From Baffinella frigidus (taxonomy: Eukaryota; Cryptophyceae; Cryptomonadales; Baffinellaceae), in assembly GCA_026770585.1 (NCBI GenBank), contig MU647421.1:23310-33910 (forward strand): a stretch of DNA of 10,601 nucleotides, written 5' to 3'. The translations under genes were made by a program, and so were the position numbers. The notes beneath the pieces are model-generated. The model was given only the letters and a program-made list of their open reading frames with translations. It made no database searches and had not been told where the DNA came from. Position 1 is the first letter of the stretch. The number at the start of each line of letters is the position of its first letter. This document shows positions 5,400-10,601 of the stretch, piece by piece.

Positions 5400-8300
5400 C
5401 CCTTCTTCCTCCCCCTTTTTTGAAAAGCTGGATATGCGAAGCGAGTGGTTGCATCTCGAAAGTGTGAGTCACGCAAAGCCACACGATCCGAACCCCAGGA
5501 GACGCCCCCCTCCGACTCTTGACCAAACCCTGGCACAAACTCTGCCCGGATGAGTCTCCATCGCGGCACCAAAAAAAAACTCCCCGGTTTAGTTAACCGT
5601 CGCACGTTTTTCTCAGAAAAGGGATTTTTAAATTCGTTTTCTTAAGTCAATTCCCCTTCAAATATGTCAACTTATTCTTTTCTCTATGCATAAGTTGACA
5701 CATTTGAAGGGGGGTTGACTTAAGAAAACGAATTTAAAAATCCATTTTCTGAGATGCACGTGGGCGGCTTGTTCGCAGGCGAGCGGGAGGACGCGATTAT
5801 GTCCGCCGCCGCCACCCGGCTAGCCAGGTAGCCCTAAACCCTAAACCCTAAACCCTAAACCCTGAACCCTGAGCCCTAAACCCTAAACCCTAAAACCTGA
5901 ACCCTAAACCCCAACCCTAAACCCCAAACCCTAAACACTAAACTACCTTGCTAGCCAGGTGCTACCCCATGAACCCTACACCCTACACCCTACACCCTGC
6001 ACCCTACACCCTACACCCTACACCCTACACCCTACACCCTACACCCTACACCCTACACCCTACACCCTACACCCTAAACCAAAAACCAGAAACCAGCAAT
6101 CACAACCATAAACCATATACCCCAACCCCTAACCCCCCTAACCCCTAAACACCAAACACTCAACACAAACCCCAAAACCCTCAACACTGATGTGTTCTCT
6201 CTCACAGGGTACTGGATGGCTCGGAAGAAGTCCCGGATGCACCGCAACAGGACGTGCCCATGGACTGTGCTCGAGTGTGCCTTGGGGACGTGCCGGTGGC
6301 AATTTTTTTGTACCGCCCACTCAGAGGCCGTTACTTATTCCGGACGTGACAAACTACCGGGTGCTGGTAGTAAACTTTTGTACCGCCCGCTCAGAGGCCG
6401 GTACTAATTCCGGACGTGGCAGTACGAACAGGACACCCGTAGAACGGGTCCGTTTTTGGAGCCATTGATGCCTTTCCATTCACGGTTTTCTCTATCACGC
6501 AGGGTACTGGATGGCTCGGAAGACGTCCCAGATGCGCCGCAGCAGGACGTGCCTATAGACGAGGTCCTACCCCCAACCACCAAACACCCGTAGCAGCTCA
6601 AACCCGGTTTCCGAAAAACCCGGGTTGCGAAAAACGGCCATCTATGCACCCCCCTAGGAAACCCCTAGGTCTCTACGCATGTCCTACCGTAGGGTACTGG
6701 ATGGCTCGGAAGACGTCCCGGATGCGCCGCAGCAGGATGTGCCCCTGGACGAGGTCCCTACTCCCGAAACGCGCTATAATCGTTATGAGCGTTGTGGTAC
6801 AAGCTAAATCGCTGTTAGGGTCGTAGTGCAAGCTACCATCTTTATTAGGGTTGTAGTACAAGCTACATGTTTATTAGGGTTGTATTACACGCCAAATCTT
6901 TATTAGGGTCGCCCAAAGACGAGGTCCTACGCCATCTCACGTCTTTATAACCCAAAAAATAAAAAGTCGTAGGAGCCCCCCTATCTACCGTAGGCAATCC
7001 ATAGGCTCTTAGCACCTTGCTGGCGTTAGCTTGTGGCATTACTACGCCAGCTCTGCCTCAGTTAACCTGGGCTCCTCATTGAACACACTTAGATCAGGAC
7101 TCCGTACAAACGCTCCAGTACAAAGAGTGGGTTTGATGAGTCCAAGCGTATGGACGAGGTCCTTCTCCCGAAAAACGCACTACAGTCCTTATCAGGGTTG
7201 TTTTACACGCGTTACAATCTTTATCAGGGGTTTTAGTACACGCGCTACAATCTTTATTAGGGATTTTTTACACGGGCTACAAACCTTCTTAGGGATTTTG
7301 TACACGCGCTACAATGTTTATTAGGGGTGGACCTGCTTCTGCATGCCTCCTCGTAGCTCTGTCTCAGTATATTTGGGCTCACCAATCTGGTGAGCCCCGG
7401 CTCTTCCCCGCTCCAAAGTTGACGGATTTGTACCGCACATCCAGCATGTCAACTTAGGAGAAGTCAGCCAACCCGAGTGAGGCAGAGCTAGTCCTCCTGG
7501 GGGGGATACATTCTACTCTTGCTGGGTTACTTCCTTGGTTGTAAAATGACCTTTGAGGATATATAACGACCTTTGAATATAATGAATGTTTACATCTGAA
7601 TATAACGAATGTTTACATCTGAATATAATGACCTTTGCAAGCGCGTGGATGTTGACATTTCAGGCTTCAACACTTGCGTTTGAAGACATTTACATCTTCA
7701 TATATTTACATTTGAGGACAGTTTACATTTGAAGGATATTGACATTTGGGGCCGCGGCAGATGAGTGAAGCGGCGCCGGCGGGGTTCTGCAGACGCCCGC
7801 CGACAGATATTGCAATTGTGTGTATATATATATATACATATAATATTTATATATATATATATATTTATATATATATAAGTATATATAAGTATATATAAGT
7901 ATATATATATATAAGCGTGGATAATGACATTCGGAATCGCGGCAGATGAGCGAGGCGGCGCCGGCGGGGTTCTGCGTGGACTGCAAGGACCAGCGCGCCA
8001 AGGTGCGCACCCCCCCAACCCCTACACCCCAAACCCGAAACACCAAACCCTCAACGCTCCACGCCAAGCCCGTCACCCCAACCCCCAAACCCCAAACCCC
8101 AAACCGCCGGCAGGCTGGGGGAGAGGGTGGGGGAGAGGGGGAGGGAGAGAGGGGAGAGGAGAGAGGGGGGGAGGAGAGAGAGGAGAGAGAGAGGGGAGAG
8201 AGGAGAGAGAGGAGTGCACTGCGCGCAGAGCGACGAGTGCCTCTGCCGGGTCCGACGCGGCACCTTTCCACAACTTTCGGCGCGACTGGCCACTTTTGAA

Positions 8301-9572
8301 AGCCCAAACCGCGTCGGTTGGATCACGTAAAATAATTGTAGGCCCAGAACCTTTCAAACCCGAATCGATTTTTAACCCAGATGGCGGGTGGAGGGTTGCA
8401 GTAGGTGGACTCCACGCGATAAACGCCGAACGCCACCCCCGCAGGTGCACTGCGCGCAGTGCGACGACTGCTTCTGCCGCGTGTGCTTCGAGATGCTGCA
8501 CCGCAAGGTTCTTTCCGCTCCAAAGTTGACGGATTTGTACTACGAAACACCGCACGTCAACTTGAGAATAGTCTGTTAACCCGGGTTCGACATCGCACGG
8601 TCTGTCGCAGTTTATTTGGGCCCACCGATCTGGTGCGCCCGGGCACGGTTTCGCTCCAAAGTTGACGGATGTGTACTGGGAAACACAGCATGGCAACTTG
8701 AGAATAGTCTGTTAACCCGAGTGCGACGACTGCTTCTGCCGCGGCTGCTTCGAGATGCTCCATCGCAAGGTCTAAACCCTAAACCCGAAACCCTAAACCC
8801 TAAACCCTAAACCCTAAACAAGGTCTGAACCCTAAACCCTGAACCTTCAGCCCTAACCCCCACTCGGGATGCTCCATTTACCAAACCACAAACTCTGCAC
8901 CCTACACTCCGAACCCCAAACCCCAAACCCCAAACTCCAAACCTCGAACCCCAACCCTCGAACCCCAATCCCCAAACCCTAAACCCCAAATCCCCAACCT
9001 TAAACCCCAAACCCTAACCCCTGGACCCTACACCCTAATCCCTCAACCCCAAACCCCAAACCCCAACCCCCCCCCACACACACAGGGGAAGCATGCTTTG
9101 CACACGACCCAGAAGCTCCCGGCCGCGATCGACAACGCCCTGCCCTCCTCTCTCACGCCACGCCCCCCATGCATCACTGAACCGTCCAGGGTTTACTTCA
9201 GGGCTGAGGGTGTGCTTCGATGTGTAGGGTTCACTTTCACGCCTGCAGAGGCCCCTTTCCACTTTCCAAACACTCAACGCCCCCCCCCCTACCACAGGGG
9301 AAGCGTGCCTCACACAAGATTGGCAGAAGCTCCCTGCAGCGATCGCGAATGCCCTCTCCTCCTCTCTCACCCCACGCCCGCCTCGCAATACTGAACCGTC
9401 CAGGTCGCAGCACTGAACCGTCCATTACATACCTGTGCATCTAACTGTGTCATCTCTCCAGGGAAAGCGCGCCTCTCACACGGCCCAGAAGCTCCCGGCA
9501 GCGATCACCAACGCCCTCTCATCCGCGTCCGCCGGGACATCCGGGGAGATGGACATCGAAGAGGACGACGAG
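5152..9572 (+). CDS. B-box zinc-finger protein, multi-exon gene, 3' end not resolved
   Basis: Best model: join(5152-5314, 5779-5827, 6503-6563 or 6693-6753, 7946-8002, 8445-8507, 9462-9572), 504 nt and 168 codons, phases consistent throughout. Exons 4-6 are the firm part. Together they give C-x2-C-x8-C-x2-C-x4-C-x2-C-x4-H-x7-H, which fits the B-box consensus; in this model the ligands are C101, C104, C113, C116, C121, C124, H129 and H137. After the zinc finger comes an Ala/Ser-rich stretch and an acidic run, M-D-I-E-E-D-D-E, ending at a donor, so more exons follow. B-boxes bind two zinc ions and usually mediate protein-protein contacts; the partner and role here are unknown. The two most upstream exons rest on phase and composition only. 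The gene is divergent from the AlgH-family gene. Confidence 0.65.
5359..5398. repeat. CA dinucleotide microsatellite
   Basis: Twenty uninterrupted CA units in the intron following 5314. Long open frames crossing it are artefacts of the repeat. Confidence 0.95.
5607..5755. mobile_element. Foldback (MITE-like) element with flanking GCACG repeats
   Basis: Arms 5611-5674 and 5691-5754 are inverted copies identical at 60 of 64 positions, with a 16-nt loop. GCACG lies immediately outside both ends (5602-5606 and 5756-5760), consistent with a 5-bp target-site duplication. It is AT-richer than its surroundings and sits in the intron before 5779. No transposase is encoded. Confidence 0.8.
5779..5827 (+). 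CDS. B-box gene exon 2 (probable)
   Basis: 49 nt between TTGTTCGCAG and CTAGCCAG|GTAGCC. It encodes E-R-E-D-A-I-M-S-A-A-A-T-R-L-A with split codons at both ends, the last completed to Arg by the next exon. The reading frame stays open upstream to an ATG at 5754 that abuts the foldback element, so this could instead be a 5754-5827 first exon. A short copy of its 3' end plus donor recurs at 5950-5960. Confidence 0.55.
5832..6076. repeat. CCCTAAA-like and TACACCC tandem repeats
   Basis: 5832-5945 holds CCCTAAA units with variants. 5972-6076 holds about fourteen TACACCC units. Between them GCTAGCCAG|GTGC (5950-5962) repeats the end of exon 2 and its donor. C-rich in the sense of the B-box gene. 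Confidence 0.85.
6208..6265 (+). pseudogene. Truncated copy of B-box gene exon 3
   Basis: Good acceptor TCTCTCTCACAG, then 19 codons of V-L-D-G-S-E-E-V-P-D-A-P-Q-Q-D-V-P-M-D. It diverges just before the donor and has no GAG|GT, so it is unlikely to be used as an exon in this form. Confidence 0.65.
6306..6418 (+). repeat. 70-bp direct tandem duplication
   Basis: TTTTGTACCGCCCRCTCAGA...ATTCCGGACGTG occurs at 6306-6348 and 6376-6418 with few changes. Intronic; no coding signal. Confidence 0.7.
6503..6563 (+). CDS. B-box gene exon 3, alternative copy 1
   Basis: 61 nt, acceptor TTTCTCTATCACGCAG with a good pyrimidine tract, donor GACGAG|GTCCTA. One base completes an Arg codon, then 20 codons, V-L-D-G-S-E-D-V-P-D-A-P-Q-Q, ending in D-E. 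The reading frame is fixed by comparing the copies at 6208, 6503 and 6693: seven of eight variable sites are third codon positions in this frame. It begins in phase 1 and ends in phase 0, so it cannot be spliced together with the 6693 copy without a frameshift. Confidence 0.6.
6693..6753 (+). CDS. B-box gene exon 3, alternative copy 2
   Basis: 61 nt, same length, phases and encoded residues as the 6503 copy except Leu for Ile near the end. The acceptor GTCCTACCGTAG is purine-interrupted and looks weaker than that of the 6503 copy; the donor GACGAG|GTCCCT is intact. Either this or the 6503 copy can serve, and mutually exclusive use is possible. It is followed by a tandem array of about 31-bp units (6795-6908). 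Confidence 0.55.
6795..6908 (+). repeat. Intronic tandem array A (about 31-bp units)
   Basis: About four degenerate units of the form GTACAAGCTACATCTTTATTAGGGTTGTA, starting 40 bases after the donor of the 6693 exon copy. Confidence 0.7.
7048..7080 (+). repeat. Left-end fragment of the introner-like element
   Basis: CAGCTCTGCCTCA followed by GTTAACCTGGGCTCCTC matches the first 30 or so bases of the element, then diverges. No right end is seen. Confidence 0.45.
7150..7158 (+). pseudogene. Donor-end fragment of B-box gene exon 3
   Basis: ATGGACGAG|GTCCTTCTCCCG repeats the last three codons and donor context of exon 3, and heads a second tandem array just as the 6753 donor heads the first. A shorter fragment, GACGAG|GTCCTAC, is at 6917-6929. 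Confidence 0.5.
7180..7328 (+). repeat. Intronic tandem array B (about 33-bp units)
   Basis: About five units of the form TACACGCGCTACAATCTTTATTAGGG, headed by the exon 3 donor fragment at 7150. Clearly related to array A, so exon end, donor and array were duplicated together. Confidence 0.7.
7354..7490 (+). mobile_element. Introner-like inverted-ended element, complete copy in the B-box gene
   Basis: 137 bp, the same length as copy A. Ends TAGCTCTGTCTCA and TGAGGCAGAGCTA pair with one mismatch over 13 bp. Inside are two perfect hairpins: GGGCTCACC (7375-7383) with GGTGAGCCC (7389-7397), loop of five, and AAGTTGAC (7416-7423) with GTCAACTT (7448-7455). It lies in sense in the intron before exon 4. 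Confidence 0.7.
7545..7750 (+). repeat. Degenerate TTTACATTTGAA-type repeats
   Basis: AATATAACGAATGTTTACATCTG and relatives recur through the interval (for example 7578-7626 twice in tandem), ending at the acceptor context of the exon 4 echo. Confidence 0.6.
7761..7790 (+). pseudogene. Truncated copy of B-box gene exon 4
   Basis: Ten codons, M-S-E-A-A-P-A-G-F-C, preceded by the same GCGGCAG acceptor context as the true exon at 7946. It breaks off after the first Cys. The two differences from exon 4 are both synonymous third positions. Confidence 0.75.
7819..7914. repeat. TA-rich microsatellite with ATATATAAGT units
   Basis: Mostly TA dinucleotides, with three ATATATAAGT units at 7871-7900. 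It lies between the exon 4 echo and exon 4. Confidence 0.9.
7946..8002 (+). CDS. B-box gene exon 4: first zinc-ligand pair
   Basis: 57 nt, 19 codons, phase 0 both ends, acceptor TCGCGGCAG, donor GCCAAG|GTGCGC. It begins M-S-E-A-A-P-A-G-F and contains C-V-D-C, the first two B-box ligands. The Met could be a start codon, but the AG in front of it, and the 5' flank repeated at the 7761 copy, fit an internal exon better. Confidence 0.75.
8015..8213. repeat. C-rich degenerate telomere-like repeat followed by a GA purine tract
   Basis: 8015-8106 has AACCCC(A)AA-type units. 8116-8213 is about 100 nt of almost pure purine (GGGAGAGA), potentially triplex- or G-quadruplex-forming. It sits in intron 4 of the B-box gene. 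Confidence 0.85.
8214..8253 (+). pseudogene. Degenerate copy of B-box gene exon 5
   Basis: V-H-C-A-Q-S-D-E-C-L-C-R-V, then the frame leaves homology. One zinc-ligand Cys is Ser and the later Cys is lost. It follows the purine tract at 8116-8213 with no usable pyrimidine stretch. Confidence 0.7.
8445..8507 (+). CDS. B-box gene exon 5: core zinc-binding segment
   Basis: 63 nt, 21 codons, phase 0 both ends, acceptor CACCCCCGCAG, donor CGCAAG|GTTCTT. It encodes V-H-C-A-Q-C-D-D-C-F-C-R-V-C-F-E-M-L-H-R and a Lys, carrying ligands 3-7 of the B-box. Two incomplete copies exist, upstream at 8214-8253 (a ligand Cys replaced by Ser) and downstream at 8722-8769 (3' part with intact donor). Confidence 0.8.
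8508..8583 (+). mobile_element. Introner-like element, partial copy next to exon 5 donor
   Basis: Starts at the exon 5 donor and contains the second hairpin (8523-8530 with 8556-8563, perfect) and the following AGTCTGTTAACCC tail. The first hairpin and inverted ends are missing. Confidence 0.6.
8591..8721 (+). mobile_element. Introner-like element, copy joined to exon 5 echo
   Basis: Both hairpins are recognisable (8618-8626 with 8632-8640, and 8659-8666 with 8692-8699), each with one mismatch. The left end is weak, and the right end passes straight into the exon 5 copy at 8722 with no separate inverted end. Confidence 0.55.
8722..8769 (+). pseudogene. 3' copy of B-box gene exon 5 with intact donor
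   Basis: C-D-D-C-F-C-R-G-C-F-E-M-L-H-R-K, then CGCAAG|GTCTAAACCC. It is joined on its 5' side directly to the end of a hairpin element (8591-8721). It differs from exon 5 by Val to Gly and two synonymous third positions. Confidence 0.75.
8770..9078. repeat. CCCTAAA-like degenerate repeat
   Basis: Cleanest at 8773-8818 (AACCCTAAACCC), then increasingly degenerate to a C run just before the first exon 6 copy. C-rich in sense. Confidence 0.85.
9086..9157 (+). pseudogene. Upstream copy 1 of the 5' half of B-box gene exon 6
   Basis: Acceptor CACACACAG, then G-K-H-A-L-H-T-T-Q-K-L-P-A-A-I-D-N-A-L, in frame. It lacks the acidic half and a clear donor. The final B-box His is conserved, so it might be an alternative 3' end of the finger. 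Confidence 0.65.
9298..9369 (+). pseudogene. Upstream copy 2 of the 5' half of B-box gene exon 6, frameshifted
   Basis: Acceptor TACCACAG, then G-K-R-A-S-H followed by a one-base shift relative to exon 6. The remaining bases still align. It is followed by the same CTCTCTCAC...CTGAACCGTCC sequence as copy 1, so the copies are tandem units of about 212 bp, with the true exon about 164 bp further on. Confidence 0.7.
9462..9572 (+). CDS. B-box gene exon 6: last zinc ligand and acidic tail
   Basis: 111 nt, 37 codons, phase 0 both ends, acceptor ATCTCTCCAG, donor GACGAG|GTCCGA. It opens G-K-R-A-S-H, supplying the final B-box His, continues with an amphipathic Q-K-L-P-A-A-I-T-N-A-L stretch, then Ser/Ala/Gly-rich sequence and M-D-I-E-E-D-D-E. 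It is chosen over the upstream copies at 9086 and 9298 because only this copy has both halves and a donor. Confidence 0.75.
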
Positions 9573-9759
9573 GTCCGATTTCCCCCACTGAGGCTGGCAG
9601 CAGGAAAATAGTGTCCCTTTTCTGGCCTCGAGTGGTGAAAACAGTCCCTTCTCAGTGAAAATATGCCCGAAAAATAGTCCGTTTTCTGGCCCGAGTGGCG
9701 AAAATAGTGCCTTGTGGGGGATCTAGTCCCGAAAAAAAATCTTTTTCTGGCTTCGGCTC

Positions 9760-9818
9760 GCCCTCTTCTCCGCCTCCGCGGGACTTCCGGGGAGATGGAC
9801 ATCGAGGAGGAGGACGAG
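9760..9818 (+). pseudogene. Downstream copy 1 of the acidic half of B-box gene exon 6
   Basis: Aligns from the A-L-S-S-A-S codons to M-D-I-E-E-E-D-E and the donor GACGAG|GTCTGT, with a one-base deletion upstream of the Met codon. Confidence 0.7.
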
Positions 9819-9970
9819 GTCTGTCTCAAACCCGCTACAAGGGGATTGTACAATCGGGGGCGCGGTACAAAGTTACAAGTGCCTGGTACGAAGCGATTTA
9901 TAGAAGGCGATAATCTGAATTCGCCTCAGCCGGAATGTATATATAGTGTGTATAGTATATATCTGAGTAC

Positions 9971-10018
9971 GCCTCAGCCGGGACATCCGGGGAGATGGAC
10001 ATCGAAGAGGAGGACGAG
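9971..10018 (+). pseudogene. Downstream copy 2 of the acidic half of B-box gene exon 6
   Basis: In-frame A-S-A-G-T-S-G-E-M-D-I-E-E-E-D-E, donor GACGAG|GTCTGT. All three base differences from exon 6 are at third positions. Confidence 0.7.
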
Positions 10019-10116
10019 GTCTGTCTCAAACCCGCTACAACGGGATTGTACAATCGGGGGCGCGGTACAAACTTTAAAAGGCTTGGTACAAAACGAGTTA
10101 TAACAGCGAGTGATTT

Positions 10117-10176
10117 GCCCTCTCCTCCGCCTCAGCGGGGACATCCGGAGAGATGGATATCAAAGAGGACGACGAG
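10117..10176 (+). pseudogene. Downstream copy 3 of the acidic half of B-box gene exon 6
   Basis: Twenty in-frame codons, A-L-S-S-A-S-A-G-T-S-G-E-M-D-I-K-E-D-D-E, donor GACGAG|GTCTGT. Six of seven differences from exon 6 are synonymous third positions; the seventh changes Glu to Lys. Confidence 0.7.
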
Positions 10177-10364
10177 GTCTGTCCCCGGGTCCTCTCAAGC
10201 TTGCTACACGATGATCGGAGTTGCACCAGCCTGGTACGGGACGATTGATAACAGGCAATAACAGGTCCGGCCCAGGGCGGTCTCAAACCCGCTACAGGGT
10301 GGTTATTTAATCGAGGGAGCGGTGCAGAGTTCAGCCTGGTACGAAACAATTCGTAACATATATA

Positions 10365-10469
10365 TATCCCTTAAGTGGCCATGCCAACAAATTTGAGGGC
10401 CAAGAGGTCCTGGGCAGGTCCTAGGGCCCTACGGTAGGGCGTATGAGCCTACTGGTCACTTAAGGGATA
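10365..10469. mobile_element. Short inverted-repeat element inside the exon 6 downstream repeats
   Basis: 105 bp with 13-bp perfect ends TATCCCTTAAGTG and CACTTAAGGGATA. The flanks are two copies of the same CAGCCTGGTACGAAAC-ATTCGTAACATATA repeat (10333-10364 and 10486-10515). The interior CCTAGGGCCCTACGGTAGGGC resembles the ends of the 426-530 element. Confidence 0.6.
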
Positions 10470-10518
10470 ACAGGGAGTATTCAGCAGCCTGGTACGAAAC
10501 GATTCGTAACATATACAA

Positions 10519-10601
10519 CCCCCCCCCCCCCCCCCCCCCCCCTGGACTACGTTTTCTTCTCCTTCGAGGACGAGCAACCCCCCCCCCCCCCCCCCCCCCC
10601 C
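10519..10601. repeat. Two 24-C homopolymers around a 35-nt unique stretch
   Basis: C runs at 10519-10542 and 10578-10601. The stretch between has an open frame on plus (10545-10577), D-Y-V-F-F-S-F-E-D-E-Q, acidic and compatible with a coding fragment, but there is no AG before it. The homopolymers may be sequencing or assembly artefacts. Confidence 0.6.

Larger units (their letters stand above)
9819..10364 (+). repeat. Tandem intron repeats after each exon 6 echo
   Basis: The motifs CTCAAACCCGCTACA, GGGATTGTACAATCGGGGGC and CCTGGTACGAAACGATT recur in order after the echoes at 9818, 10018 and 10176, and once more without an exon piece (10282-10355). The spacing of the M-D-I codons falls from 246 to 200 to 158 bp. 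Confidence 0.7.

Noticed and set aside
4762-5605. Open frames on both strands with poly Cys-Val or Thr-His runs
   Set aside because: These runs are translations of the CA microsatellite; GC-rich DNA lacks stops by chance.
5832-6076. True chromosome end
   Set aside because: Repeats are degenerate, internal, lie in introns of both genes and are interrupted by exons.
6795-7328. CRISPR array
   Set aside because: Units are contiguous degenerate tandem repeats without unique spacers, in a eukaryotic intron.
7946-8507. RING or PHD finger
   Set aside because: Spacing C-x2-C-x8-C-x2-C-x4-C-x2-C-x4-H-x7-H fits a B-box; the Cys3-His-Cys4 order of RING is absent.
7953-8696. Long frames on both strands through the GA tract
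   Set aside because: Composition-driven: Arg/Glu/Gly or Ser/Leu/Pro runs from a purine tract; the true exons at 7946 and 8445 are in different, short frames.
10463-10475. AGGGATAACAGGG, a 13-base match to the core of the I-SceI homing endonuclease site
   Set aside because: The rest of the 18-bp site does not match and most of it overlaps the inverted end of a short element; probably coincidence.

Overview
The window is eukaryotic nuclear DNA, most likely from a photosynthetic protist with a complex (secondary) plastid. The clues are very short exons (49-111 nt, apart from first exons) separated by introns of about 0.27-1.9 kb, strong G/C preference at third codon positions, degenerate CCCTAAA-type repeats inside introns, and one predicted protein with a signal peptide followed by an A-L-R-G-G-A segment of the kind common in haptophyte and pelagophyte precursor proteins. 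The lineage is an inference and I cannot name a species. No rRNA, tRNA, CRISPR array or bacterial operon is visible.

Two genes lie head to head. On the minus strand (4350 to 97, running off the left edge) six exons join in phase into 247 codons of an AlgH/YqgE-family protein (UPF0301, DUF179): 3932-4350, 3611-3662, 3086-3166, 1685-1745, 1349-1413 and 97-159. On the plus strand (about 5152 to 9572 and probably beyond) a second gene encodes a B-box zinc finger whose eight zinc ligands are spread over three exons (7946-8002, 8445-8507, 9462-9572). It is preceded by a short acidic exon present in alternative copies (6503-6563 or 6693-6753) and by less certain upstream exons (5779-5827 and 5152-5314). 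Region 4351-5151 between the genes should hold the promoters and contains one possible membrane-spanning coding stretch.

The remaining sequence is intron, and it is far from featureless. Almost every well-supported short exon has partial copies of itself ('echoes') in the adjoining introns, usually direct, once inverted, and often keeping a splice site. In several echoes the differences from the parent exon fall almost wholly at third codon positions. A second signal is a roughly 137-bp element with 11-13 bp inverted ends and two internal hairpins. It occurs in both genes in the sense orientation, and in the AlgH gene it sits between exon 3 and partial copies of exon 3 exactly where an intron would. 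This resembles introner elements. Other structures include a near-perfect foldback element with 5-bp flanking repeats (5607-5755), three further short inverted-repeat elements (426-530, 2038-2140, 10365-10469), a perfect 25-bp palindrome (3385-3409), CA, AT and GA low-complexity tracts, and two 24-C tracts at the right edge.

The two genes have no evident functional link; what they share is the exon/intron style and the repeat families.
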